Shown: one piece after another, positions 49,942 through 61,745 of the stretch
Layout: the number at the start of each line of letters is the position of its first letter
How positions within the stretch are numbered: position 1 is the first letter of the stretch
Assembly: GCA_007713455.1 (NCBI GenBank)
Contig: VMRT01000007.1
Location: 124,001 to 188,000, forward strand
DNA from: Pseudomonas sp.
GTDB taxonomy: Bacteria > Pseudomonadota > Gammaproteobacteria > Pseudomonadales > Pseudomonadaceae
Length of the DNA: 64,000 bases
Direction: 5' to 3'
The notes under the pieces: generated by a model
The model's database searches: none
What the model saw: the letters and a program-made list of their open reading frames with translations, nothing else
Told to the model about the DNA's origin: nothing
Program-made: the position numbers and the translations under genes

Positions 49942-50214
49942 TTAGTTGACAGCGTCTTTCAGAGCCTTGCCAGCTTTGAAGCCCGGGATCTTGGCAGCAG
50001 CGATGTTGATCGGCTTGCCAGTCTGCGGGTTGCGACCAGTGCGCGCAGCGCGCTCCTTGACAGCGAAAGTACCGAAACCAACCAGTACCACGGAGTCACC
50101 AGCCTTCAGGGCACCGGTGACGGATTCGATCACTGCATCCAGCGCGCGGCCAGCAACAGCTTTTGGGATATCAGCAGATGCAGCGATGGCATCGATCAGT
50201 TCCGACTTGTTCAC
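49942..50214 (-). CDS. hupB: DNA-binding protein HU-beta
   Basis: A 90-residue nucleoid protein. It has the family start [19 protein letters not shown] and the DNA-arm signature [20 protein letters not shown] then GKPINI. The order lon-hupB-ppiD is standard in this group. Confidence 0.97.
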   Translation of the reverse strand: MNKSELIDAIAASADIPKAVAGRALDAVIESVTGALKAGDSVVLVGFGTFAVKERAARTGRNPQTGKPINIAAAKIPGFKAGKALKDAVN

Positions 50215-50344
50215 TCTAAGTCCCCTTATTTCTGTTGAGTCGTATCTTTAATTTTCGGGTGTAAGCAAAGCGGTGCTAGATGGCTATGACACAAGAGGCC
50301 GATTAAACAAGGGCGCCTGAAGTGTGTCAACGTGGCCTTCCAGA

Positions 50345-52741
<2,397 letters not shown>

Positions 52742-52844
52742 AATTCAGCTCTACGGCGGCCATTCGGCGGTAAACGGATGGGCGATGCCCTTGCAACAAA
52801 GATGAGGGCACACACCGTAAAAAACAAGGCGGCGGACCAAATGC

Positions 52845-52866
52845 AAAGGGGCCCGCAGGCCCCTTT
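52845..52866 (-). terminator. Terminator of clpX
   Basis: Perfect 9-bp stem AAAGGGGCC / GGCCCCTTT with a four-base loop, seven bases beyond the clpX stop. Confidence 0.75.
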
Positions 52867-52872
52867 GTTCGA

Positions 52873-54153
52873 TTACGCCTCAGGCGCCGCCTTGGCTGGC
52901 GGCTCGGTGTTCTCGTAAATCAGCAACGGCTGAGATGTGCCTTCGATCACGCTTTCATCGATGACAACCTTGCTGACCTCCTTCTGCGAAGGAATCTCGT
53001 ACATCGTGTCGAGCAACACACCTTCAAGAATCGAACGCAGACCACGTGCGCCGGTCTTGCGCTCAAGAGCGCGCGAAGCGACTGCCTTGAGTGCATCCGG
53101 GCGGAACTCCAGATCCACGCCTTCGAGTTCGAAGAGCTTGGCGTACTGTTTGGTCAACGCATTCTTCGGCTCGGTCAGAATCTGGATCAGCGCCGCCTCA
53201 TCGAGTTCATCGAGCGTCGCGATCACCGGCAGACGGCCAACGAACTCAGGAATCAGGCCGAACTTAACCAGATCATCAGGCTCCACGGCACGCAACGCCT
53301 CGCCGATCTTCTTGCCCGGGTCCTTACTACGAACCTCGGCATTGAAGCCGATACCACCCTGAGTTGAACGACCCTGGATGACCTTCTCCAAACCGGCAAA
53401 CGCACCACCGCAGATGAACAGGATGTTGCGCGTATCCACCTGCAGGAATTCCTGCTGCGGATGCTTGCGACCACCCTGTGGCGGGACGGACGCAACGGTG
53501 CCCTCGATCAGCTTCAGCAGTGCCTGCTGCACGCCTTCACCGGATACGTCCCGAGTAATCGACGGGTTATCGGATTTGCGGGATATCTTGTCGATTTCGT
53601 CGATGTAGACGATGCCCATCTGGGCCTTCTCAACGTCGTAATCGCACTTCTGCAAAAGCTTCTGGATAATGTTCTCGACATCCTCGCCCACATAGCCAGC
53701 CTCAGTGAGGGTAGTGGCGTCGGCGATGGTGAAGGGCACATTGAGCAGGCGTGCCAGCGTTTCGGCCAGCAACGTCTTGCCCGAGCCGGTTGGACCGATC
53801 AGCAGAATGTTGCTCTTGCCCAACTCGACTTCTTCTTTCTTGTCGCGTTGGTTCAAGCGCTTGTAGTGGTTGTAAACGGCCACCGCCAGGATCTTCTTGG
53901 CGCGCTCCTGACCAATGACGTACTGGTCGAGAATGCCGCTGATCTCCTTCGGCGCAGGCAGTTTGTGCGCGTTGCTCTCGGTCTGTGCTTCCTGCACCTC
54001 CTCGCGGATGATGTCGTTGCACAGGTCGACGCACTCGTCGCAGATGAAAACGGAGGGCCCGGCGATCAACTTGCGTACTTCATGCTGGCTTTTGCCGCAA
54101 AAAGAGCAATAGAGCAGTTTGCCGGAGTCCTCGCCGTTGCGGGTGTCAGTCAT
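52873..54153 (-). CDS. clpX: ATP-dependent Clp protease ATP-binding subunit ClpX
   Basis: A 426-residue unfoldase. It has an N-terminal zinc-binding domain with CSFCGKSQ and [10 protein letters not shown], Walker [14 protein letters not shown] and Walker [10 protein letters not shown], and the ClpP-binding IGF-type loop region. I chose the ATG at 54153 (MTDTRNG), the standard N-terminus. clpP lies upstream. Confidence 0.97.
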   Translation of the reverse strand: MTDTRNGEDSGKLLYCSFCGKSQHEVRKLIAGPSVFICDECVDLCNDIIREEVQEAQTESNAHKLPAPKEISGILDQYVIGQERAKKILAVAVYNHYKRLNQRDKKEEVELGKSNILLIGPTGSGKTLLAETLARLLNVPFTIADATTLTEAGYVGEDVENIIQKLLQKCDYDVEKAQMGIVYIDEIDKISRKSDNPSITRDVSGEGVQQALLKLIEGTVASVPPQGGRKHPQQEFLQVDTRNILFICGGAFAGLEKVIQGRSTQGGIGFNAEVRSKDPGKKIGEALRAVEPDDLVKFGLIPEFVGRLPVIATLDELDEAALIQILTEPKNALTKQYAKLFELEGVDLEFRPDALKAVASRALERKTGARGLRSILEGVLLDTMYEIPSQKEVSKVVIDESVIEGTSQPLLIYENTEPPAKAAPEA

Positions 54154-54200
54154 TCGATCGATCCAATCGGGAAGGCTTGAAACACAAGATGAAGGCAATC

Positions 54201-54220
54201 GTGGGCTTTTTCAAGCCCAC
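54201..54220 (-). terminator. Hairpin between clpP and clpX
   Basis: Perfect 8-bp stem GTGGGCTT / AAGCCCAC with a four-base loop. No clear T-run, so it may only attenuate read-through into clpX. Confidence 0.45.
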
Positions 54221-54250
54221 GGAGCAGCCACATATCGCAGGCTGCAGGGA

Positions 54251-54889
54251 TCAGACCGCCAGTTGGCGCTGGGTCAGAACCTGGTCGATCAAGCCGTACT
54301 TGACGGCGTCTTCACCGCTCATGAAGTTATCGCGGTCGGTATCGCGGGCAATCACTTCCATCGGCTGACCGGTATGGTGAGCCAGTACTTTGTTCAGGCG
54401 TTCGCGGATGGTCAGGATCTCACGTGCGTGGATCTCGATATCCGAAGCCTGACCCTGGAAGCCGCCCAGCGGCTGGTGGATCATCATCCGCGAATGCGGC
54501 AGGCAGTAACGCTTGCCCGCGGTGCCACCGGTCAACAGCAGAGCCCCCATGGAACAGGCCTGGCCGATGCAGATGGTCGACACATCCGGCTTGATGAACT
54601 GCATGGTGTCGTAAATCGACATGCCTGCAGTCACCGAGCCGCCCGGGGAGTTGATGTACAGGTGAATGTCTTTCTCGGGGTTTTCGGCCTCGAGGAACAG
54701 CATCTGCGCGACGATCAGGTTGGCCATGTAGTCTTCGACCTGGCCGACCATGAAGATCACCCGCTCCTTGAGGAGTCGGGAATAAATGTCATAGGCGCGC
54801 TCGCCGCGAGCGGACTGCTCGATCACCATCGGGACCAGGCCACCGGCGGCCTGAATGTCCGGAGCTTGCATAAAAGGATTGCGGGACAT
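54251..54889 (-). CDS. clpP: ATP-dependent Clp protease proteolytic subunit ClpP
   Basis: A 212-residue serine protease. Catalytic Ser lies in [13 protein letters not shown] and His in [14 protein letters not shown]; the body matches the E. coli enzyme. A short propeptide precedes [20 protein letters not shown]. It assembles with ClpX encoded next. Confidence 0.98.
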   Translation of the reverse strand: MSRNPFMQAPDIQAAGGLVPMVIEQSARGERAYDIYSRLLKERVIFMVGQVEDYMANLIVAQMLFLEAENPEKDIHLYINSPGGSVTAGMSIYDTMQFIKPDVSTICIGQACSMGALLLTGGTAGKRYCLPHSRMMIHQPLGGFQGQASDIEIHAREILTIRERLNKVLAHHTGQPMEVIARDTDRDNFMSGEDAVKYGLIDQVLTQRQLAV

Positions 54890-54924
54890 GTTCCAACGAT
54901 ACTCCCTATGTCATGCCTCAAAAG

Positions 54925-54953
54925 ACATAAGCCAGCACGAGGCTGGCTTATGT
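54925..54953 (-). terminator. Terminator of tig
   Basis: Perfect 12-bp stem ACATAAGCCAGC / GCTGGCTTATGT, five-base loop, followed on the minus strand by CTTTTG. Confidence 0.7.
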
Positions 54954-54978
54954 TTGTGCACTCGAATATATGAAGAAA

Positions 54979-56289
54979 TCAGGCTGCTTGCGGGGCTTCC
55001 GCAGGCTTGACAGCTTCTTCGTAGGAGACCGACTTATCGGTCACTTTAGCCTGCTGCAGGACAGTATCTACAACTTGCTCTTCGAGCACAACCGAGCGAA
55101 CTTCGTTCAACTGCTCGGCGTTCTTGTAGTACCAGGCGACGACCTGCTCCGGCTCCTGGTAGGCCGAGGCCATTTCCTCGATCAGCTCGCGAACGCGGGC
55201 CTCATCAGGCTTGAGCTCCTTCTGCTTGACCACTTCGGCCACGATCAGACCCAGAACAACGCGGCGCTTGGCCTGCTCCTGGAAAAGGTCGGCCGGCAGC
55301 TGCTCGGGCTTGATGTTGCCGCCAAACTGCTGAACGGCCTGCACGCGCAGACGGTTCACTTCATTGTCGATCAGCGCCTTGGGCACCTCGATCGGGTTGC
55401 CAGCGACCAGCCCTTCCATGACCTGATTCTTCACCTTGGTCTTGATGGCCTGACGCAGCTCGCGCTCCATGTTCTTTTTCACTTCAGCACGGAAGCCTTC
55501 GACGCCACCTTCCTGCACGCCGAACTGGGCGAAGAATTCGTCATTCAGCTCGGGCAGTTGCGGAGCGGCGACGGCATTCACGGTGACGGTGAACTCGGCA
55601 GTCTTGCCGGCCAGGTCGAGGTTCTGATAGTCCTCGGGGAAGGTCGGGTTGATCACGCGCTCTTCGCCGGCCTTGGCGCCAACGAGCGCGTCTTCGAAAC
55701 CAGGAATCATGCGACCGGAGCCCAGCACCAGCTGAGTGCCCTTGGCCGAACCGCCAGCGAAGGTCTCACCGTCGATCTTGCCGACGAAATCGATGGTCAG
55801 CTGGTCGCCGCTCTCGGCAGCGCGCTCGACGTTCTCGAAACGGGTGTTCTGCTTGCGCAGGATTTCCAGCATGTTGTCGACGTCGGCATCGGCGACTTCG
55901 GCCTGCAGACGCTCGATCTCGATGGCCTCGAAACCGGCCACTTCGAACTCAGGGAACACTTCGAAGGTGGCGACGTATTCCAGATCCTTGCCCTTTTCGA
56001 ACACTTTCGGCTCGACGGACGGCGCGCCGGCCGGGTTCAGCTTTTCGGCAACGACGGCTTCATAGAATGTCGACTGGATCAGATCGCCCAGCGCTTCCTG
56101 ACGGGCGGCTTCTTCGTAACGCTGACGGATCACGCTCATCGGCACTTTGCCGGGACGGAAACCAGGGATCTTGGCACGGCTGGCGGTCTGTTGCAGACGC
56201 TTGTTGACTTCGGTCTCGATGCGCTCGACCGGCACGCCGATGGTCATGCGGCGCTCAAGAGCGGAGGTGCTTTCAACAGAAACTTGCAT
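54979..56289 (-). CDS. tig: Trigger factor
   Basis: A 436-residue ribosome-associated chaperone. The ribosome-binding signature [19 protein letters not shown] is in the N-terminal domain, a FKBP-like prolyl isomerase domain spans about 160-240 ([20 protein letters not shown]), and the C-terminal chaperone arms follow. I chose the ATG at 56289 ([14 protein letters not shown]). It starts the tig-clpP-clpX-lon block, with the nor genes directly upstream. Confidence 0.97.
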   Translation of the reverse strand: MQVSVESTSALERRMTIGVPVERIETEVNKRLQQTASRAKIPGFRPGKVPMSVIRQRYEEAARQEALGDLIQSTFYEAVVAEKLNPAGAPSVEPKVFEKGKDLEYVATFEVFPEFEVAGFEAIEIERLQAEVADADVDNMLEILRKQNTRFENVERAAESGDQLTIDFVGKIDGETFAGGSAKGTQLVLGSGRMIPGFEDALVGAKAGEERVINPTFPEDYQNLDLAGKTAEFTVTVNAVAAPQLPELNDEFFAQFGVQEGGVEGFRAEVKKNMERELRQAIKTKVKNQVMEGLVAGNPIEVPKALIDNEVNRLRVQAVQQFGGNIKPEQLPADLFQEQAKRRVVLGLIVAEVVKQKELKPDEARVRELIEEMASAYQEPEQVVAWYYKNAEQLNEVRSVVLEEQVVDTVLQQAKVTDKSVSYEEAVKPAEAPQAA

Positions 56290-56467
56290 GGATTTTCCTC
56301 GTTGCACAGACATAAGCCGGGCGTTCCGGCCCCAGAATGGGCAAGCATTCTAGTGGCTGGATTGACATAAGTCACCCTGCCCGTCGCGCCGAGCAAAAGC
56401 CGAGCCGCGCCCGGCGAATCACTACTTACGTCAGCCCAGCCGAAAATCGAGGACATATGCTGGCCAA

Positions 56468-58486
56468 CTATCCCTGCACCAGACGCCTCATCCAGTCGAG
56501 TAGAACGGTAGGCAGGAGCTCAGGGCGTGGTAACAGTGCATAACGGGTGGCGCCAAATATGCGCGGCAGGTAGGCGCTGGCCTGCCGGTCGATGGTCAGG
56601 CAGAACGGCGATATACCTTGCAGCACGGCCTCCAGAACCGCCTGGCGGGTGTCCTCGACTCCGTATCGCCCTTCGTAGTCATCGTTGTCGCTAGGCTTTC
56701 CATCGGACAACACCAGCAGCAGTCGACGGGCCGCCGGCTGGCACATGAGATTGGCGCTGGCGTGACGGATCGCCGCGCCGCAGCGGGTGTAATGCTCCGG
56801 CTCCAACGACGCTATGCGTAGCGCTACCTCCTGGCCATAAGCCTCCTCGAAGGTTTTGATATCGCGGAGCACCACCGCCTCCCTGCCCTGCCCTGAGAAT
56901 GCCTGAATCGCATAGGGCGCACCCAGGCTCTGCAGCGCGATGCTGACCAGCAACAAGGCTTCGCGCTCGACGTCTATCACGCGTCGCCCCTGGGATATCC
57001 AGCTGTCCGTCGATCCGCTGACATCGATGAGCAGCAGGATGGCCAGGTTCCGCTCCGCGCAACGCTGCGTGCGGTACAGACGATCGGTCAGCCCGCTGCC
57101 AGCCCGCAGATTCGCAACCGCATCCACATAGGCATCCAGGTCCAGTTCATCGCCATCGACCTGACCGCGCAACCAGGCCCGATGGGTGCGCAGCAATTCG
57201 AAGCGGCGGCGAATCCCCTCGAGCAATCCCTGATGGGACTCGAGCGTTTCCGCTACCCAGGCTGGATTACCCGGCGGGGCCGTGCGTACCTGCACGAGGG
57301 CGTTCTGCTCGCGGTAATGCTGCGTGCGGTAGTCCCATTCGGGATAGGCGATGCCTCGCTGCAGGGCCGAAACGCCGGGCGCAAGCGCGTTAGCAGAGGC
57401 ATCCGGAGGATCATCAGCCAGCAACACCTCTTTGGGTCGCCCTGGTGACGCCACCAAACGCGCCTGAGGAAGATCGCCGAGCATTTCACCGAACAGCTCG
57501 GCATCCGCATCGTCCCGATCGATGGGCCGCTGCAAGCCCATCGGGTCCTCAGCGTGGGGATGTGGCTCGTCCAGCTGGATCATCAGCGGTCCGCTTTCCT
57601 CCGATTCATCCTCATCGGGGCGCGCCTGGCGAATGTCGGGTCGTCGTTCGAGGCGCACGCTCTGCGGCGCTGCCTGAGTGGGGTCGAACGGACTCTGAGC
57701 GCCGGCGGAGTGTTGATGGTGCGGCGAAGGTGCCAACAGCATGCCGGTCCACCAATCAGCGAAGAGCGGCTCCTGACCGATGCGTCCTCCAGAGGCAGGT
57801 TCCAGCCCCCATTCAGCCAACAATCGCACGGCCAGCTCGCACGACGCTTCAGGCGTAGGTGACTGCGGAACACAATCAGCTTCGCCGATCAGCAATGCAC
57901 GCACGCGAGCCTCCAGGGGGCGTCGTGCCGAACCGAATGCACTCAACGGTGGACGACGTGCGTGTGCACAGGCCCGCAATGCCCGCACCGATTCAGCAAA
58001 CCCTGGCATTTCCTCCAGCAGTTCACGCTCGGCCGCTTGGACTTCAAGTAGGTGGTACAGCGCCCCGGCAAGTGGCGGGAGGCTGCGCCAGAGGCTCAGT
58101 GCACTACCGCGGCGGATGCGCATTGCCTGCTGCAAGGCCATCACTCTGTAGAGATTCGCCGCCAGTGCTCGATCAGGGATATCCAACGAGCGAGGAAGCC
58201 AGATGCTTGTGCCATCGGTTGCCGGTACTGCCGCCAATCGCTGCGGCCTGGGCGTGCGGCCGAACCAGTTGCCCAGCAAGGTCGGGCGCGCCGGCGGCTG
58301 GGCGATGCGCAGCCGATAGCTGTTGCCGAACACCGCCGACAGCAGCAGTTCCAGACGCTCCGCCACCTCGCTTAGCGATAGACTTGCCGGTGCGTCCGGC
58401 GCAGGACTGTAGCGACGCCAGAGGCGCTGGGCGAAGACCGTGGCATGCCGCGCAGCGTCGGTAAGAACCTCCTCGGCTTCGGCCAT
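56468..58486 (-). CDS. norD: Nitric oxide reductase activation protein NorD
   Basis: A 672-residue protein with a variable acidic N-terminal two-thirds and a C-terminal von Willebrand A domain. The MIDAS motif is DVSGSTDS (LLLIDVSGSTDSWIS) with a later SDGKPSD. NorD and the AAA+ protein NorQ form a chaperone pair needed to insert iron into NorB. It is the last gene of the nirK-nor cluster, three bases from norQ, and directly upstream of tig. Confidence 0.9.
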   Translation of the reverse strand: MAEAEEVLTDAARHATVFAQRLWRRYSPAPDAPASLSLSEVAERLELLLSAVFGNSYRLRIAQPPARPTLLGNWFGRTPRPQRLAAVPATDGTSIWLPRSLDIPDRALAANLYRVMALQQAMRIRRGSALSLWRSLPPLAGALYHLLEVQAAERELLEEMPGFAESVRALRACAHARRPPLSAFGSARRPLEARVRALLIGEADCVPQSPTPEASCELAVRLLAEWGLEPASGGRIGQEPLFADWWTGMLLAPSPHHQHSAGAQSPFDPTQAAPQSVRLERRPDIRQARPDEDESEESGPLMIQLDEPHPHAEDPMGLQRPIDRDDADAELFGEMLGDLPQARLVASPGRPKEVLLADDPPDASANALAPGVSALQRGIAYPEWDYRTQHYREQNALVQVRTAPPGNPAWVAETLESHQGLLEGIRRRFELLRTHRAWLRGQVDGDELDLDAYVDAVANLRAGSGLTDRLYRTQRCAERNLAILLLIDVSGSTDSWISQGRRVIDVEREALLLVSIALQSLGAPYAIQAFSGQGREAVVLRDIKTFEEAYGQEVALRIASLEPEHYTRCGAAIRHASANLMCQPAARRLLLVLSDGKPSDNDDYEGRYGVEDTRQAVLEAVLQGISPFCLTIDRQASAYLPRIFGATRYALLPRPELLPTVLLDWMRRLVQG

Positions 58487-58489
58487 GGT

Positions 58490-59305
58490 CTAGATGAAGG
58501 TTCCGTCGACCAGATCGCGCATCGCTCCGACCAGGGCTTCGTCGTCCGAAAGTGGCGAGACGATTGCCGCCAGGCACGCTTCCCGAACGGGTATGCCATC
58601 GACGCAGAGTGCACCCGCGGCGATCAGCAGACGAGTACTCGGCACCTCGGCCAGGCCGCGGTCCCGCAGCGCTCGCAGCCTACGGGCCAGCGTGACCAGG
58701 GCACGCGAAGTCGGTGCGTCGACACCACTCTCGCGCTCAACGATCTTCGCCTCCGCATCTTCGCCCGGGAAATCCAGATCCATGGCCACGAAGCGCTGGC
58801 GTGTGCTCGGTTTGAGATCCTTGAGCATGCGCTGGTAGCCCGGGTTGTAGGAGATCACCAACTGGAAGCCCGGCGCAGCCATCAGCAACTCACCGGTCTT
58901 GTCGATTGGCAGCAGGCGCCGGTGATCGGTCAAGGCATGCAAGACGACCACGGTGTCCTGGCGCGCCTCGACGACTTCATCCAGATAGCAGATGGCCCCC
59001 TCACGCACGGCGCGGGTGAGAGGGCCATCCTGCCAGACGGTACCGTCATGGCGAATAAGGAAACGCCCGATCAGGTCGCTGGCCGACAGATCATCGTGGC
59101 AAGCCACCGTGATCAGCGGCCGGTCCAGTTTCCAGGCCATATGTTCGACGAAGCGGGTCTTGCCACAGCCGGTCGGCCCTTTGAGCATGACTGCCAAGCC
59201 TCGCGCATGGCAGCGCTCGAACATCGCGACTTCATTGCCGCACGGTACGTAGAACGGCTCCCCCTCACTCGCTTTCGCCAGCGGTGGGTATTCGGGCAAC
59301 GTCAC
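58490..59305 (-). CDS. norQ: MoxR-type AAA+ ATPase NorQ
   Basis: A 271-residue MoxR-family ATPase with Walker A GPTGCGKTRFVEH, Walker B AICYLDEVVEARQD and sensor region VISYNPGYQ. It works with NorD in maturation of the NO reductase. The GTG start at 59305 overlaps the norB stop (GTGA). Confidence 0.93.
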   Translation of the reverse strand: MTLPEYPPLAKASEGEPFYVPCGNEVAMFERCHARGLAVMLKGPTGCGKTRFVEHMAWKLDRPLITVACHDDLSASDLIGRFLIRHDGTVWQDGPLTRAVREGAICYLDEVVEARQDTVVVLHALTDHRRLLPIDKTGELLMAAPGFQLVISYNPGYQRMLKDLKPSTRQRFVAMDLDFPGEDAEAKIVERESGVDAPTSRALVTLARRLRALRDRGLAEVPSTRLLIAAGALCVDGIPVREACLAAIVSPLSDDEALVGAMRDLVDGTFI

Positions 59306-60669
59306 GTCGGGTGTACCTCCCTCTCTGCAAGCACCGGCTCCGTATCATCCAGGACGAAGCGTGGCGTGTAGCGGAAGAAGTCGTAGATGAACAGGGCAAC
59401 GCCCACGGTGAACAGCGACGCGGTGGCAATGAGCATCACGAAATGGATCTGAATCTTCAGCTGTGCATCCAGATAGCCCATGCCCATGATTCGCTCCAGA
59501 TAGACCTGCGCAATGCCTGCGGTGGCAAACGACAGCGTCATGCCGAACATACCGGTGATTTGCAGCCAGAACGCCCAGTAGCCCAGCGCCGTGCCCTGCT
59601 CCCGTCGTCCGGCAGTCAGTGATGGCAAGGCATAGCTGATCATCGCCATGACGATCATTGCGTAGGCACCGTAGAACGCGGCATGGCCGTGCATCGCGGT
59701 GATTAACGTGCCATGGGTCCACTTGTTGACGCTCGGCCAGGTATGAGCCAAGCCCAGTAGCCCGGCACCGAACAGGGAGAACAGCGCACTGCCGATCGTC
59801 CAGTGCAACGCCAGCGTATTCGGGTGCGCCAGCCCCGAGCGACGCATGGCGCCGTAGGCATAGGCGGCCATGCCAACGAGCGCGAGCGGCTCAAGCGCGC
59901 TGAAAAACCCGCCAATCGGCAGCCAGTAAGTGGGTACGCCGACCCAGTAATAGTGGTGCGCTGTGCCGAGGATGCCGGCGAGAAACACCAGACCGACGAT
60001 CACGTACAGCCATTTCTCCATGACTTCCCGATCCGCACCGGACAAGCGGATCAGCAGGTAGGCCAGGAAGCCGCCCATGATCATCATCCAGACGCCTTCG
60101 ACCCACAGATGAATCGTCCACCAGCGATAGAAAATGGAAACCGTGTAGTTCTCGTAATGCAGCAACGCCGGCAAGTACAGGAGTGCGGCACTGACAAAGC
60201 CGATCATCAACACTGCTTCGGTCGTGGTGAAACGTCCCGCTTTGCGGATCGTCATGCCGATGTTGTAGAGGAAGATCAGCATGCAGATGACGATGACGAT
60301 CTTGTGCGGCAACGGCTGCTCGAGCAGCTTGTTGCCGGTGCCGTAACGGAACAGGTAGCCGATGATCGCCGTGACGCCCATCAGCGTCCAAAGCACCAGC
60401 TGTACATAGGCCAGCTTGGTGCTATGCAGCTCGGCACGCGACTCTTCCGGAATCATCCAGTAGGTCGCCCCCATGAAGCCGGTCAGTACCCAGACGATCA
60501 GCAGGTTGGTGTGAATCACCTTGGTCACGTCGAAAGGCAGGATATACAACAGCGGGTCCGGCCCGATGTACTTGGTTGCCGAGAGCAGGCCGAATACCAG
60601 CTGCAGGCCGAACAACACCATCGCGACCGCGAAGTACCAGTAGGCGACCGATTGGGACTGATAGCGCAT
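59302..60669 (-). CDS. norB: Nitric oxide reductase catalytic subunit NorB
   Basis: A 455-residue inner-membrane protein of about twelve helices, of the heme-copper oxidase superfamily, reducing NO to N2O. Heme and FeB ligand segments are visible: VIHTNLLIVWVLTGF, LGTAHHYYWVG and TAMHGHAAFYGAY. It lacks the fused N-terminal extension of quinol-type NOR, so it needs the NorC encoded upstream. It is about 20 residues shorter than the well-studied P. stutzeri NorB and clearly diverged from it, in keeping with its unusual NorC. Confidence 0.92.
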   Translation of the reverse strand: MRYQSQSVAYWYFAVAMVLFGLQLVFGLLSATKYIGPDPLLYILPFDVTKVIHTNLLIVWVLTGFMGATYWMIPEESRAELHSTKLAYVQLVLWTLMGVTAIIGYLFRYGTGNKLLEQPLPHKIVIVICMLIFLYNIGMTIRKAGRFTTTEAVLMIGFVSAALLYLPALLHYENYTVSIFYRWWTIHLWVEGVWMMIMGGFLAYLLIRLSGADREVMEKWLYVIVGLVFLAGILGTAHHYYWVGVPTYWLPIGGFFSALEPLALVGMAAYAYGAMRRSGLAHPNTLALHWTIGSALFSLFGAGLLGLAHTWPSVNKWTHGTLITAMHGHAAFYGAYAMIVMAMISYALPSLTAGRREQGTALGYWAFWLQITGMFGMTLSFATAGIAQVYLERIMGMGYLDAQLKIQIHFVMLIATASLFTVGVALFIYDFFRYTPRFVLDDTEPVLAEREVHPT

Positions 60670-60714
60670 CGTAGTTTCCCCTTGAAGCGAACGTGGGTCG
60701 GCTTGGCCGTCGTG

Positions 60715-61566
60715 TCACTTGAGCGTTTCGAGATAGGCCGTCAGCTGATCGATCTGCTCATCCGTCAGGCTGCCGTCGTAACCGGTCGGCATGAACGAGG
60801 TGCCGTCTGCCGAATACATCGCGCCGGGAACGATGTGCGCGCTGGGTGACACGATCGACTCGCGGATATAGCCGCGCGCATCCTGCGCCTGCCCTTGGTA
60901 CTCGGGCGACGCGACGATAGCCGCCGCCCGAGTTGCAATACCGGCGAGCGTGGGGCCAGCCATATCAGCGCCTGGTGCGGTGGAGTGGCAGGCATTGCAG
61001 GCAGGCACTGCGCCTCGGAAAACCTGCTCACCCAGGGCACGCTCGTCATCCCCGGCGTCCACCGGTCGGGCACCAGGCGGCAAATCACTGCGCTGCTCGC
61101 CGCCAGTCTTCAGTGTGTCCGCACCCGGCACGAAACTGCCGGTCACCAGGATCGGTCGCGGCGGCCAGCCCTGGTTGTCCACCTTGCTGACCCAGTCGAG
61201 AAAGGCGATCAGGTCACTGATTTCGTCTTCGGCCAGGTCCTGTTTCGGCATCAGACGCCGATGGATCTTCTCGTCGTAGAACTTCGAGGGATCGCGCATA
61301 TAAGCCTTCAGATATGGCTCGCCGCGATGCTGGGTGATCTTCGTCAGATCGGGCGCGTAGTACGCGCCCTCGCCGAACAGCGTGTGGCAGTTGATGCAGT
61401 TGTATTTGTGCCAGACATCCATCCCGTGCTTGACCTCCGCCGTGATGCTGTCGGCATTGGTCAGCTTGGGAAACTGCCGGTGGCTATCCACCGTCAGCCC
61501 GATGAACACGAGCGTCGCCACACCGGTTGCAGCAATCGCGAAGAGCCTCGCTTGACGGTTGTTCAT
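60715..61566 (-). CDS. norC: NorC-type cytochrome c with an extra C-terminal heme domain
   Basis: A 283-residue membrane-anchored cytochrome. The N-terminal helix (about 7-25) and first heme domain (Cys57-Ile-Asn-Cys60-His61, GEGAYYAPDLT; candidate axial Met106) match NorC, which is normally about 146 residues. A second cytochrome c domain follows (Cys190-Asn-Ala-Cys193-His194; candidate Met259 in SFMPTGYDG). It passes electrons to NorB; the extra heme could be an added entry point for donors. It lies between a 41-residue ORF and norB. Confidence 0.9.
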   Translation of the reverse strand: MNNRQARLFAIAATGVATLVFIGLTVDSHRQFPKLTNADSITAEVKHGMDVWHKYNCINCHTLFGEGAYYAPDLTKITQHRGEPYLKAYMRDPSKFYDEKIHRRLMPKQDLAEDEISDLIAFLDWVSKVDNQGWPPRPILVTGSFVPGADTLKTGGEQRSDLPPGARPVDAGDDERALGEQVFRGAVPACNACHSTAPGADMAGPTLAGIATRAAAIVASPEYQGQAQDARGYIRESIVSPSAHIVPGAMYSADGTSFMPTGYDGSLTDEQIDQLTAYLETLK

Positions 61567-61575
61567 GGCGTGCCC

Positions 61576-61701
61576 TCAGACATTGATGCCTGTCCAGTGA
61601 ATGAGCGTCATCGTGAATGCATAGAGCATCGCGCCGAACATCAGCGCCAGCACGACCACACTCAGGATCTTCAACGGGCCGTAGAGCTTTCGAGCCTGCA
61701 T
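61576..61701 (-). CDS. Small one-helix membrane protein between nirK and norC
   Basis: A 41-residue ORF with GGAGA before the ATG. Sequence starts MQARKLYGPLKILSVVVLAL and has one helix (ILSVVVLALMFGAMLYAFTM) with a short C-terminus (HWTGINV). Nine bases separate it from norC. It may be an accessory subunit of the NO reductase, in the way small helices attach to heme-copper oxidases; this is inference. Confidence 0.65.
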   Translation of the reverse strand: MQARKLYGPLKILSVVVLALMFGAMLYAFTMTLIHWTGINV

Positions 61702-61745
61702 GCTTTCTCCTTCGCAGCGTTAGCTGCCGTATAAGCAAACCGCGT

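Noticed and set aside
54970..56370. A 466-codon open frame opposite tig
   Set aside because: Antisense to the trigger factor gene; no family resemblance and no ribosome binding site.
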